NCBI GenBank assembly: GCA_018110825.1
Contig: JAGBCL010000027.1
Coordinates: 1 to 64,000 of the forward strand
Direction: 5' to 3'
Source of the DNA: Oscillospiraceae bacterium
Lineage (GTDB): Bacteria > Bacillota > Clostridia > Oscillospirales > Ruminococcaceae
DNA: 64,000 nucleotides
The notes beneath the pieces are model-generated. The model had not been told where the DNA came from and made no database searches. It worked only from the letters and a program-made list of their open reading frames with translations. Of the stretch, positions 1 to 7,458 are shown piece by piece (positions within the stretch are counted from its first letter, which is position 1; each line of letters starts with the position of its first letter). Made by a program: the position numbers and the translations under genes.

Positions 1-1
1 C

Positions 2-1393
2 GATACAGGCTGTGGCACTCCTGACGCAGAAATCGCAAAACAGTGCCTTATCGAATATGCGGAACATTACATTAAGAACAATCCTAACTTTTACGTTTTC
101 AATGCTGTTATTCATATGGACGAAGCTACTCCGCACCTGCATATCAATTACATTCCTGTCGGACATTATTCCAAAGGTCTTGATACAAGAAATGCTATGG
201 CAAAGGCTCTTGAAGAAATGGGATACACGGGAGTTAATGCCGCTACAAAATGGCGTGAACACGAGCGAGCCGTTTTTACTGAGATATGTAAATCACACGG
301 TCTTGACATTGCCGCACCTCAGAAATCCAGAGGCTACAACTTTACCGTTGATGAATACAAGGATATTCAGAAAGAAAAGAAACGTCTTACCGAAGAATTG
401 CAACCTTTGCGTGAAATGGAGCTTGCAGCGGATGAGAGTTACATTGTCGGCAAGAAGCAGCTGCTTTCTCACAACATCACCGTTACTCCCGAAGAACTTC
501 AACAGCTTGAAACACAGAAAAAAGCTGTTGCTGTTCAGACGCTTGATAATCAGCGTGAGAAAAATTTCATTGAACGCAGTAAAGAAGATTTACATAAACG
601 TGAAGCAGAAGTTTCTGCTGACCTTACAGAGCGTACCAAAGAGCTTGATGAGCGTGAATCTGGTATTTCTCAAAAAGAGGAACAGCTTGCTTCTTTGATT
701 TCAGAAGCGGAACAGCTTAAATCAGATGCAGAAAATATGCGAGATTGTGCAGAGCGTGATTTGAGAGTTGCAAAGGAAAAACGTGAATTTCAGCATGACC
801 TTAATCAGAAATATTCCGAGTTAAGCGATAAGCTGTGTCAATCAGAACGAGAAAATTTTAATGCTGCCCGTCAATTCAAGAAAATTCGTGACGCACTTAA
901 TATTCCATACACAGCTACAAACGAGGAAGCTGTTGACCGTTGCCGTGAAATTGTTGATGAAAAGCAACAGCTTGAACAGTGCATTTCAAAAGAGCTTCAT
1001 TTAAGTTATCAGCAGAGAAAAAGCATAAAGCTGCCCGATATGCTGAAAATGCTTATTGATAGTTTCAAGGATAAGCTTCAAACCGCTGAAATTGAAAATG
1101 AAGAAAACAAGTCGGTTATTGCTTCTTTGCGTGAACAGCTTTCATCTATCAAGCAAGAGTTCATTAAGGTTGTGCTTGGCATAAACACGTTGGTTTATGA
1201 TAAAAAATACAGCAGCGGATTATCAGGGTTCAGCAAGGCTCTTGCAAAGGGTATCAGCCTTTTTATTGACAAATGCTTTGAACAGCGTGAGGAATTTGAC
1301 TTGATTGACAAATGCGAAATTGACAGTGAAATTAAAGAAAATATGCAGTTATTCATTGAACGAACAAAAGATAAAAATTACTACGAAAGATAA
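2..1393 (+). CDS. MobV-family relaxase (Mob/Pre), 5'-truncated by window
   Basis: The reading frame is open from base 2, so the N terminus lies outside the window; an internal ATG at 116 is not the true start. Near its beginning the protein has HMDEATPHLHINYIPV, the metal-binding His-x-Asp-Glu-x-x-Pro-His-x-His motif of MobV (Mob/Pre plasmid recombination) relaxases, which nick oriT and stay bound to the transferred strand. The remaining roughly 400 residues are rich in Glu, Lys, Gln and Leu and look like a long coiled coil, as is usual in this family. It starts the mobile-element block that continues to the integrase. oriT is not in view and probably lies upstream of the missing 5' end. Confidence 0.9.
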   Translation, partial: DTGCGTPDAEIAKQCLIEYAEHYIKNNPNFYVFNAVIHMDEATPHLHINYIPVGHYSKGLDTRNAMAKALEEMGYTGVNAATKWREHERAVFTEICKSHGLDIAAPQKSRGYNFTVDEYKDIQKEKKRLTEELQPLREMELAADESYIVGKKQLLSHNITVTPEELQQLETQKKAVAVQTLDNQREKNFIERSKEDLHKREAEVSADLTERTKELDERESGISQKEEQLASLISEAEQLKSDAENMRDCAERDLRVAKEKREFQHDLNQKYSELSDKLCQSERENFNAARQFKKIRDALNIPYTATNEEAVDRCREIVDEKQQLEQCISKELHLSYQQRKSIKLPDMLKMLIDSFKDKLQTAEIENEENKSVIASLREQLSSIKQEFIKVVLGINTLVYDKKYSSGLSGFSKALAKGISLFIDKCFEQREEFDLIDKCEIDSEIKENMQLFIERTKDKNYYER

Positions 1394-1405
1394 GGAGAAT
1401 TTACT

Positions 1406-1684
1406 ATGGAAAATAAAACAGAAATTATGGCACAGATTGTTGCCCTTTTAACACAGCTTATTGATGAAAACACAGCACCAACACCCGAAACGAAACCATC
1501 CGTACCTGTTGAAATGCTCACTATTAAGGAGTGTACACAGGCTGTCAGCGGTTTATCTGAACATACCGTCCGTCAGCTTGTGGCACAAAACAAGATACCG
1601 TATATCCGCACCGGTCAGGGCAAGCGTGGTAAGATACTTATCAGCAAAGCGGCTCTGCTTGAATATCTGGGAGGTGCAGCTTGA
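1406..1684 (+). CDS. Excisionase-like helix-turn-helix protein
   Basis: A 92-residue protein preceded by AAGGAGA at 1392. The C-terminal half, from LTIKECTQAV to LLEYLGG, has the pattern of the MerR/excisionase-type helix-turn-helix (HTH_17): a strand, a recognition helix (SEHTVRQLVAQNKIPY), an Arg/Gly wing (RTGQGKRGKI) and a final helix. The first 35 residues are low-complexity and rich in Thr and Pro. Such proteins act as recombination directionality factors or element regulators. Its stop overlaps the next start (TGATG at 1682-1686), so the two genes are translationally coupled. Excisionase versus transcriptional regulator cannot be decided from sequence. Confidence 0.75.
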   Translation: MENKTEIMAQIVALLTQLIDENTAPTPETKPSVPVEMLTIKECTQAVSGLSEHTVRQLVAQNKIPYIRTGQGKRGKILISKAALLEYLGGAA

Positions 1685-2322
1685 TGAGCGTATTTGAAAA
1701 TATTAAGGACGCTGTTTCAGTAAAACAGGCTGCGGAATATTACGGTTTAACCGTTAATCGCAGTAATATGTGCTGTTGTCCTTTCCACGATGATAAAACG
1801 CCTTCAATGAAAATATATGACAAAAACTATCACTGTTTTGGCTGTGGTGCTCACGGTGACGTAATTGATTTTACAGCACGCCTTTTCGGAACATCACAGC
1901 TTGAAGCGGCAAAGCGTATCAATGAAGATTTTCATCTTGGATTGGATGTTGACAATCCTGTTTCAAGCAAAGAAATTCAGCTGATACGCCGCAGAAAACA
2001 AGAAGCAGAGGAATACTCCGCTTGGGAGAAAAATGCCTGGCTTGTGATTGTAAGCTACTATAAGCTGCTCTGCGAATGGCGTGAAGAATATGCACCTGTC
2101 TATGATAATGAAATTCCCGATTTACGATTTGTTGAGAGCATTAAAAACCGTGATTACATAGAATATCTTTGCAACGCCTTTATCAATGGTGATAAAACGG
2201 AACGTCTTGCTATGAGAGAGGAGGTGAGCCGTATTGAACAAAGATTATATGAATACCGCCGCAGTTTCATCACCTGTGTGGCTGGAGGAAAAGGGCAAGA
2301 TAAACGAACCGTTATTCTGTAA
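1684..2322 (+). CDS. CHC2 zinc-finger DNA primase-like protein (zinc-binding part only)
   Basis: Starts at the ATG overlapping the previous stop. Residues 20-60 hold a CHC2 primase zinc finger (CCCPFHDDKTPSMKIY, then YHCFGCGAHGDVIDF): Cys, His and the CxxC pair that bind zinc in DnaG-type primases. There is no TOPRIM catalytic domain in the remaining 150 residues. The next gene is a P4-type helicase overlapping by 89 bp, so primase recognition and helicase functions are on separate chains. It most likely serves replication of the element after excision or transfer. Confidence 0.85.
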   Translation: MSVFENIKDAVSVKQAAEYYGLTVNRSNMCCCPFHDDKTPSMKIYDKNYHCFGCGAHGDVIDFTARLFGTSQLEAAKRINEDFHLGLDVDNPVSSKEIQLIRRRKQEAEEYSAWEKNAWLVIVSYYKLLCEWREEYAPVYDNEIPDLRFVESIKNRDYIEYLCNAFINGDKTERLAMREEVSRIEQRLYEYRRSFITCVAGGKGQDKRTVIL

Positions 2323-3568
2323 GGAATTGGTTTCAGTTTATCCTATTATCTTTTTCGGGAACAGATTTTACAACGTAGACGGAGAAATCAACGAGGATGT
2401 TATCTCTCACAGCATTTCAGAAAAGGTTATGCCTTACGTTACCAACAATGTTGCTGCTGTTGTCAAGCGTCTTACAGAAGCTTTGAAGCTATATTGTTTC
2501 TCCGAGCCTATTGTTTCGAAAGAGGATGAAATTCATCTGCTGAATGGTATTCTCAAAACAGACGGAACCTGGCTCCCCGAAAAGAGATTCTGTGTGAACA
2601 GGCTTAACATTACATACGATCCTGATATATGGAATGGTGAATATTATCCGGTAGATTTTATGCTGTTTCTTATGGAAATGCTTGATATGGATGATATTGC
2701 TACATTACAGGAATACCTTGGCTACTGCCTTATCCCCTCAACAAAGGGACAGGCTATGCTGTTTATCATTGGTAACGGCGGTGAAGGTAAAAGCCGTATC
2801 GGCATTGTTTTGCAGGAGATATTCAAGTCTGCAATGCTTACAGGCAGCTTTCAGCGTATCGAAACGGACAAATTCTTCCGCTACAATTTACAGAACAAGC
2901 TGCTTATGCTTGATGACGATATGCAGATGAGTGCCTTACCCTCAACAGGTTACATAAAAAATCTTGTTACCGCTGAAATTCCAGTTGATGTTGAAGCAAA
3001 GGGACAGCAGTCACAGCAGGCTATGCTGTACTCACGCTTTCTTTGTTTTGGCAACGGCTCACCTAAAGCACTTTATGATAAATCCGATGGTTTTGCAAGA
3101 CGTTTAATAATCCTTACAACAAAGCCTGTTCCCGAAAACAGATGCAATGATCCGTTTCTTGCTGATAAATTCATTGCTGAAAAGGACAAGATTTTCTGCT
3201 GGATGTTTGATGGTTTACGCCGTTTGATTTCAAACAACTTCCGTTTTACTGTTTCTGATAAGACAAAGCAGAATATTTCGGAGGTTATGGCAGAGAACTG
3301 CAACATTATTGAATTTCTTTCGGATAAAAGCTATGTTACCTTTGACAGTGACATTCAGACAAGCAGCACCGAACTTTACGGCGGATATTTTCATTGGTGT
3401 GCCGAAAATGCTTTGACAGCTCTAAAACAGGATACTTTTGTCAGCTGGCTTAAATCCAACGAGAAGCGATATGGCATTAAATATGTTTACCACGTTCCGA
3501 ACAAGAACGGCGGTCACGTTCGTGGTTTCAAAGGAATTTGTACAAAATATAAAACAATATTGATTTAA
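2234..3568 (+). CDS. Phage/plasmid P4-type primase-helicase (D5/SF3-like ATPase)
   Basis: The start is a TTG at 2234, chosen because AGGAGGTG (2219-2226) sits nine bases upstream; the gene overlaps the zinc-finger gene by 89 bp. The 444-residue protein carries a Walker A loop GNGGEGKS (residues 180-187), a Walker B-like LLMLDDDMQ stretch, and a later FGNGSPKAL sensor-like segment, the layout of D5_N/P4-type SF3 helicases of phages and integrated plasmids. Its role is likely origin recognition and unwinding for the element. The GGCGTGC iteron block begins at the base after its stop codon, which fits an origin next to its initiator as in satellite phage P4; that link is inference. Confidence 0.88.
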   Translation: MNKDYMNTAAVSSPVWLEEKGKINEPLFCKELVSVYPIIFFGNRFYNVDGEINEDVISHSISEKVMPYVTNNVAAVVKRLTEALKLYCFSEPIVSKEDEIHLLNGILKTDGTWLPEKRFCVNRLNITYDPDIWNGEYYPVDFMLFLMEMLDMDDIATLQEYLGYCLIPSTKGQAMLFIIGNGGEGKSRIGIVLQEIFKSAMLTGSFQRIETDKFFRYNLQNKLLMLDDDMQMSALPSTGYIKNLVTAEIPVDVEAKGQQSQQAMLYSRFLCFGNGSPKALYDKSDGFARRLIILTTKPVPENRCNDPFLADKFIAEKDKIFCWMFDGLRRLISNNFRFTVSDKTKQNISEVMAENCNIIEFLSDKSYVTFDSDIQTSSTELYGGYFHWCAENALTALKQDTFVSWLKSNEKRYGIKYVYHVPNKNGGHVRGFKGICTKYKTILI

Positions 3569-3709
3569 GGCGTGCAGGCGTGCGAACCGCATAAATACGT
3601 CGTTTCAGGCGTGCGGAGGGTGTGCATACAAGGCGTGCGAAAAACAAGCCGCACACCTTTCGCACGGCTTTCAAACAACGTAATATCGGGCTTTGCACGC
3701 CTGCACGCC
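3569..3709. repeat. GGCGTGC iterons with perfect 15-bp terminal inverted repeat (candidate element origin)
   Basis: GGCGTGC occurs at 3569-3575, 3577-3583, 3608-3614 and 3632-3638 on the plus strand and, inverted (GCACGCC), at 3695-3701 and 3703-3709. The first pair (3569-3583) and the last pair (3695-3709) are exact reverse complements over 15 bp. Related inverted pairs lie inside (GGTGTGC at 3619 with GCACACC at 3651; GCGTGCGAAA with TTTCGCACGG). The block is GC-richer than its flanks and carries no credible gene. Position between helicase and integrase suggests a replication origin or regulatory site. Confidence 0.75.
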
Positions 3710-3754
3710 ACTTTTTCAAGTTTGTTTCATATATATTTTCACTGGCGTACTCTA

Positions 3755-3775
3755 TAACGGACAGAATAACGGACA
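3755..3775. repeat. AACGGACA direct repeats upstream of integrase
   Basis: TAACGGACA at 3755-3763 and again at 3767-3775, a 12-bp period. The same motif recurs as a pair just after the integrase gene (5078-5097) and not elsewhere that I noticed. Paired repeats beside int at an att end are typical arm-type integrase or excisionase sites. Confidence 0.65.
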
Positions 3776-3867
3776 AATGTACTTGACTTTCGTTTTGTAA
3801 AGTGTTAAACTGTAAATATACAGGAGTATGTCATAAAGTTTACAATATCAGAAGGAGAGATATTTTT

Positions 3868-5067
3868 ATGGCAACTATAAGAAAGCGTGGAGACTCTTAT
3901 CAGATAAGAGTTTCCTGTGGTTACAATACAGACGGCAAACAGGTTGAACAATCTATGACCTGGAAGCCTGATCCGAAACTTACACCAAAACAAATTGAAA
4001 AGGAACTTAACAAAATCTCTGTTAAATTTGAGGAGGACTGTTCTCACGGTATTGTTACCTCTGCGATAAAGTTTGCTGACTTTTCGGAACAATGGTTTGA
4101 TGAATATGCTGAGCTGAAGCTTAAACCTAAAACTATTGAGGGTTACCGCTGGATGTCAAAGCGTATTTATGACGCTATCGGGCATATCCGTCTTGACAAA
4201 ATTACTTCCCGTGATATTCAGAAGTTCATTATTTCAATGACAGAAGAAAAGCGTTGTGACGGACGCAATAAAAGAAATGGAAAGCTTTCCGCAAAGACAA
4301 TCAAGCTGCATATATCTATGATCTCCACTATTTTTGATTATGCGATAAAAATGCAGTTAATTCAGCATAATCCCTGCCGTGCGGTAACACTTCCAAAGCC
4401 TGACGGTGAAAAGCGTGAGGTTTACACTCTGGAGGAAGTACAGAAGCTTTTTGAATTGTTTGAACGGGAAGATGATGAAAATTACAGATATGTTCTTTTC
4501 TACACTCTTGCGATTTACACAGGCTTCCGTAAAGGTGAGCTGCTTGGACTTGAATGGAAGGATATTGATTTTGAAACCAATATGGTTACAGTAAACAGAA
4601 CTTCCATTTATTCAAGAAAAAAGGGCGGTACATATACCGAAACACCCAAAACAGAAACAAGCTACCGTACCCTTAAACTGCCTGCGGAGGTTATGCCAAT
4701 GCTTTTAAAGTGGCGTGATTTGCAGGACATACAGCGTAAAAAGGTAGGCAGCAAGTGGGTAGAAACAGACCGTATTTTCACACGCTGGGATGGTATGACA
4801 ATGGACGGCTCTGCTCCGGGGTATTATTTCAAGCGTTTCTGTGAAAGAACAGGTATGCGATATGTATGCAATCATAGTTTCCGTCATTTCAATGCTTCGG
4901 TTCTTATTTCAAACGGAATTGATGTAAAGACCGTTCAGAGCTGTTTAGGGCATAGCACGGCTACAACGACTTTACAAATTTATGCTCATACCTTTCAAGC
5001 TGCACAGATACGTGCAATGGACACGGTTGCAAACACTATCAGTATGAAAAAGGCTTCAAATGAGTGA
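3868..5067 (+). CDS. int: Tyrosine recombinase / integrase
   Basis: The start is the ATG at 3868 behind GAAGGAGAGA; the longer frame from TTG 3802 lacks a binding site. The 400-residue protein has an N-terminal arm-binding domain (MATIRKRGDSYQIRVS), a SAM-like core-binding domain around residues 60-150, and a catalytic domain with all key residues: Arg221 (TGFRKGE), His336 and Arg339 (HSFRHF), His362 (LGHST) and the nucleophile Tyr372 (LQIYAH). It resembles Tn916-type and phage integrases. It lies next to the 3' end of tRNA-Leu, the expected position for an integrase at an att end. AACGGACA repeats flank the gene on both sides. Confidence 0.96.
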   Translation: MATIRKRGDSYQIRVSCGYNTDGKQVEQSMTWKPDPKLTPKQIEKELNKISVKFEEDCSHGIVTSAIKFADFSEQWFDEYAELKLKPKTIEGYRWMSKRIYDAIGHIRLDKITSRDIQKFIISMTEEKRCDGRNKRNGKLSAKTIKLHISMISTIFDYAIKMQLIQHNPCRAVTLPKPDGEKREVYTLEEVQKLFELFEREDDENYRYVLFYTLAIYTGFRKGELLGLEWKDIDFETNMVTVNRTSIYSRKKGGTYTETPKTETSYRTLKLPAEVMPMLLKWRDLQDIQRKKVGSKWVETDRIFTRWDGMTMDGSAPGYYFKRFCERTGMRYVCNHSFRHFNASVLISNGIDVKTVQSCLGHSTATTTLQIYAHTFQAAQIRAMDTVANTISMKKASNE

Positions 5068-5077
5068 TTTTCTGAAA

Positions 5078-5097
5078 TAACGGACAAACAACGGACA
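5078..5097. repeat. AACGGACA direct repeats downstream of integrase
   Basis: TAACGGACA at 5078-5086 and CAACGGACA at 5089-5097 (11-bp period), the same orientation as the pair before the integrase and about 70-90 bp from the 3' end of tRNA-Leu. Likely arm sites at the attR end. Confidence 0.65.
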
Positions 5098-5113
5098 AAA
5101 CGGTTTTCAGGGC

Positions 5114-5159
5114 AAAATAAAAACCTCGCAAACGCCTATTTTACGGGCTTTTACGAGGT
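5114..5159 (-). terminator. Terminator of tRNA-Leu
   Basis: On the minus strand, ACCTCG (from 5159) pairs with CGAGGT (ending 5123), with an inner AAGCCCG/GGCGTTT helix, followed by TTTTTATTTT. It lies just after the tRNA 3' end and may be element-derived if integration replaced the native sequence. Confidence 0.6.
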
Positions 5160-5165
5160 CTTATA

Positions 5166-5252
5166 TGGTGCCGCTAACCGGACTTGAACCGGTACGGTAT
5201 CGCTACCGAGGGATTTTAAGTCCCTTGTGTCTGCCTATTCCACCACAGCGGC
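5166..5252 (-). tRNA. tRNA-Leu (anticodon TAA)
   Basis: The minus strand folds as an 87-nt class II tRNA: acceptor GCCGCTG pairs with TAGCGGC, discriminator A, encoded CCA (complement of 5166-5168), anticodon loop with TAA in GGGACTTAAAATCCC, long variable arm (TCGGTAGCGATACCGTA) and T arm with GGTTCAAGTCC. The gene is complete. Its 3' end faces the integrase, so the 3' terminal segment is probably the attachment core; the other att copy would lie left of this window. Confidence 0.97.
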
Positions 5253-5273
5253 AAATCAAATATTTGCTAAATA

Positions 5274-5302
5274 ATTATATAATATTCTTAGCAATTTGTC
5301 AA
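5274..5302 (-). promoter_or_regulatory. tRNA-Leu promoter
   Basis: On the minus strand TTGACA (5302-5297), 17 bp, TATAAT (5279-5274): full consensus, about 22 bp before the tRNA 5' end. Confidence 0.85.
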
Positions 5303-5371
5303 GAGTATTTCAAAAAATAACAGTTGATTTATTATTGAACGAATAGTGCAATATTTATCTTCAGAAAAACA

Positions 5372-5400
5372 AAAAGGTATGGTCTGGTCCATACCTTTTA
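5372..5400 (-). terminator. Terminator of spo0A
   Basis: AAAAGGTATGG (5372-5382) pairs with CCATACCTTTT (5389-5399), an 11-bp stem with A/T tails on both sides, so it could act in both directions. It begins 17 bp after the spo0A stop. Confidence 0.85.
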
Positions 5401-5416
5401 TTGCCTGCTTGATTGA

Positions 5417-6202
5417 TTAATAATGTACAGCTTCTTTTTTTGCATTTGTAATTCTGAATCTCAAACGGAGGTTGTCGGTAATAAGTGCAATGAATTCGGA
5501 ATTTGTGGGTTTACCTTTTCCGACGCTTATTGTGTAACCGAACATTTTGGTAAGAGTGTCAACATCACCTCTGTCCCAGGCAGTTTCGATAGCATGTCGA
5601 ATGGCACGTTCAACTCTGGAAGCGGTTGTATTGAAATTTTTAGCAACTGTAGGATAAAGCAATTTTGTAATTCTTTCAAGCATTTCATCATTATTAAGGG
5701 AAAGGATAATTGCTTCCCTGAGATAATGATAACCCTTTATGTGGGCTGGTATACCAATCTGATGGATAATATCTGTAACAATCATTTCAAGCCTGGTATT
5801 ATCATCAGTCATTTCAAGAGTAGAAATGGAAATTGCTGAAATCCGTTTTACAATTTTAATGAATGAATCGGCATCAAATGGCTTGAGAATAAAGTAGGCG
5901 TTGGTAAATGACATTATCTGCTGCTCAAGGAAAGCATTCTTGTATAACGAAGCAACAATGAAAAATGGTTTATGTTCCTGAACAGAATTTACATTTTCAA
6001 TAAGTACTGCAGCATCGCATCCTGTCATGAGTGCATCGCAAAGAACGACATCAGGCTTGTACTGTTCAATAGCAGATGCAGCTGCGTTTCCATCAGGAAT
6101 GCATCTGATGATTTTAAAACCTGAGATTTCCAGAGTTTTATAAAAGCCCTCGCTATAGTCATCCTGACTGCCGCAGATAAGAATTTTTGTTGTTTGTGCC
6201 AT
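5417..6202 (-). CDS. spo0A: Sporulation master regulator Spo0A, receiver with degenerate acidic pocket
   Basis: The start is the ATG at 6202 behind GGAGG; a frame beginning 10 codons earlier lacks a site. The 261-residue protein has an N-terminal CheY-like receiver (1-125) and a textbook Spo0A DNA-binding domain, with [29 protein letters not shown] and KPTNSEFIA. Spo0A, when phosphorylated, switches genes for sporulation entry. The phosphoacceptor Asp56 (VVLCDALM) and the Lys of FILKPF are kept, but where Bacillus has the Mg-binding Asp10-Asp11 this protein reads Cys10-Gly11-Ser12 (LICGSQ), and the switch Thr is replaced in FIVASLY. Two Asp residues follow at 14-15. It stands alone between its own promoter and terminator. 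Confidence 0.95.
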   Translation of the reverse strand: MAQTTKILICGSQDDYSEGFYKTLEISGFKIIRCIPDGNAAASAIEQYKPDVVLCDALMTGCDAAVLIENVNSVQEHKPFFIVASLYKNAFLEQQIMSFTNAYFILKPFDADSFIKIVKRISAISISTLEMTDDNTRLEMIVTDIIHQIGIPAHIKGYHYLREAIILSLNNDEMLERITKLLYPTVAKNFNTTASRVERAIRHAIETAWDRGDVDTLTKMFGYTISVGKGKPTNSEFIALITDNLRLRFRITNAKKEAVHY

Positions 6203-6232
6203 GGTTATTACCTCCTGTATTTTCTGTTCCAT

Positions 6233-6261
6233 ATTTTACCATATTTATTTTTAGAAATCAA
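6233..6261 (-). promoter_or_regulatory. Candidate spo0A promoter (sigma-A type)
   Basis: Minus strand TTGATT (6261-6256), 17 bp, TAAAAT (6238-6233), about 30 bp before the start codon. No clear sigma-H pattern was seen. Confidence 0.5.
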
Positions 6262-6330
6262 TACCTTTTGACAAATTTTCTCAGTAAATTTTCGGTAAAT
6301 TTTTACAAATAATTACATCAATCTCTGCTT

Positions 6331-6337
6331 TTCGACA
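6331..6337 (-). promoter_or_regulatory. 0A box upstream of spo0A
   Basis: TTCGACA on the plus strand, i.e. TGTCGAA on the minus strand, an exact match to the Spo0A binding heptamer, about 70 bp upstream of the proposed -35. Fits autoregulation, but a 7-mer can occur by chance. Confidence 0.45.
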
Positions 6338-6497
6338 TAACTACTCAAAAGTCAGCAATGCATTGATTATACAGTATTTGGTAAGCTACTTAATTAACAC
6401 AGTAACAAAATATTGTAAATAAATAATGTATACGTTCAAATTTATATAATCCCAATGGTCAAAATGTTGAATTTAAGTTAATTATATTGTTTACTAC

Positions 6498-6526
6498 TTG
6501 AAAAGTTTGCAATTATAATGTATAAT
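6498..6526 (+). promoter_or_regulatory. Promoter of amino acid ABC operon
   Basis: TTGAAA (6498-6503), 17 bp, TATAAT (6521-6526). It places the transcript start after 6530, which supports the ATG at 6564 rather than an upstream start. Confidence 0.75.
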
Positions 6527-6563
6527 GCAAGGTATTGTATTATTTTATAAGGAGTATGTAAAT

Positions 6564-7301
6564 ATGAAAATTTCAAAAATCATCTGTGCAGCAATCGCTT
6601 CTGCAATTGTTCTTACATTTGCTGGCTGTGCTGAAAAGGAAAAAACAACTCTCGTTATGGCAACCAATGCTGAATTTCCACCATATGAATACCGTGACGG
6701 CGATAAGATTGTAGGTATCGACGCTGAAATCGCTCAGGCAATCGCTGATGACCTCGGCTATGAGCTTGTAATTGAAGATATGGCTTTCGACTCCATTATT
6801 GCTGCTGTTCAGTCCGGTAAGGCTGATATCGGTGTTGCAGGTATGACAGTTTCAGAAGACAGACTTAAGAATGTAAATTTTTCCAATCCTTATACAACAG
6901 CCGCTCAGGTTGTTATCGTAAAGGAAGGTTCTGCAATTGCTTCTCCCGCTGACCTCGTCGGCAAGAAAATCGGTGTTCAGCTTGGTACAACAGGCGACAT
7001 CTTCGCAGGCGATATCGAGGATGCAACTGTTGAACGTTTCAACAAGGGCTTTGAAGCAGTTCAGTCCCTTAATCAGGATAAAATTGATGCAGTAATCATT
7101 GACCGTGAGCCTGCAAAGGTGTTTGTGGCACAGAACGAAGGCCTTGTTCTTCTTGATGAAGCTTACACAATTGAAGAATATGCTATCGCAGTTGCAAAGG
7201 ACAATACAGAGCTTCTTGATAATATCAATGCTTCTCTTGCTAAACTTGAAGAATCAGGAAAGCTTGAAGAAATCATCAATAAGTACATTAAGGCAGAATA
7301 A
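6564..7301 (+). CDS. Amino acid ABC transporter, solute-binding lipoprotein
   Basis: Start at the ATG at 6564 behind AAGGAG. The 245-residue product begins with a lipoprotein signal peptide ending in the lipobox LTFAGC (Cys22), so it is anchored outside the membrane. The rest is a family 3 (bacterial extracellular solute-binding, SBP_bac_3) domain: TNAEFPPYEY, the VGIDAEIAQAIADDLG segment and SGKADIGVAGMTVSEDR, with the conserved Arg and Asp that hold the amino acid backbone. It delivers a polar amino acid to the permease and ATPase encoded downstream. The exact substrate is not readable. A hairpin pair in the following gap probably gives more binding protein than permease. Confidence 0.92.
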   Translation: MKISKIICAAIASAIVLTFAGCAEKEKTTLVMATNAEFPPYEYRDGDKIVGIDAEIAQAIADDLGYELVIEDMAFDSIIAAVQSGKADIGVAGMTVSEDRLKNVNFSNPYTTAAQVVIVKEGSAIASPADLVGKKIGVQLGTTGDIFAGDIEDATVERFNKGFEAVQSLNQDKIDAVIIDREPAKVFVAQNEGLVLLDEAYTIEEYAIAVAKDNTELLDNINASLAKLEESGKLEEIINKYIKAE

Positions 7302-7326
7302 ACCAACAAGCAAAGCTTGTTTGGTT
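7301..7326 (+). terminator. Intercistronic stem-loop after solute-binding gene
   Basis: AACCAACAAGC and GCTTGTTTGGTT form an 11-bp stem with one bulge and a 3-nt loop directly at the stop codon. No T-run follows, so it looks like an mRNA-stabilising hairpin more than a terminator. Confidence 0.6.
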
Positions 7327-7386
7327 CCAAGTTTTCGAAATAAATTACGAAAGCTATTAATAAAACAAGCAAATTTATATTCCGGT

Positions 7387-7418
7387 GTGCAGGGCAGCCG
7401 TCCTGCACGCTGTTTTTC
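7387..7418 (+). terminator. Partial (intercistronic) terminator
   Basis: GTGCAGG (7387-7393) pairs with CCTGCAC (7402-7408), followed by GCTGTTTTTC. It sits inside the operon, so partial read-through is expected. Confidence 0.65.
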
Positions 7419-7458
7419 AGTTAAGAAGGCATAAAATAATCGGGAAAGGGTTGTTCAG

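Larger units (their letters stand above)
6203..6563. other. Divergent intergenic region spo0A / amino acid ABC operon
   Basis: 361 bp without a gene, very AT-rich. It holds the spo0A promoter, a 0A box and the promoter of the solute-binding protein gene. I see no riboswitch fold or further ORF. Confidence 0.7.

Noticed and set aside
12-698. 228-codon frame overlapping the relaxase gene
   Set aside because: The relaxase frame carries the metal-binding motif and coiled coil; this frame is low-complexity and lacks a binding site.
3528-3776. Short frames across the GGCGTGC repeats on both strands
   Set aside because: Composition is set by the repeats; no ribosome sites. Better read as a non-coding iteron block.
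1-5252. Prophage
   Set aside because: No capsid, tail, terminase or lysis genes are visible; relaxase plus integrase fits a mobilizable integrative element.
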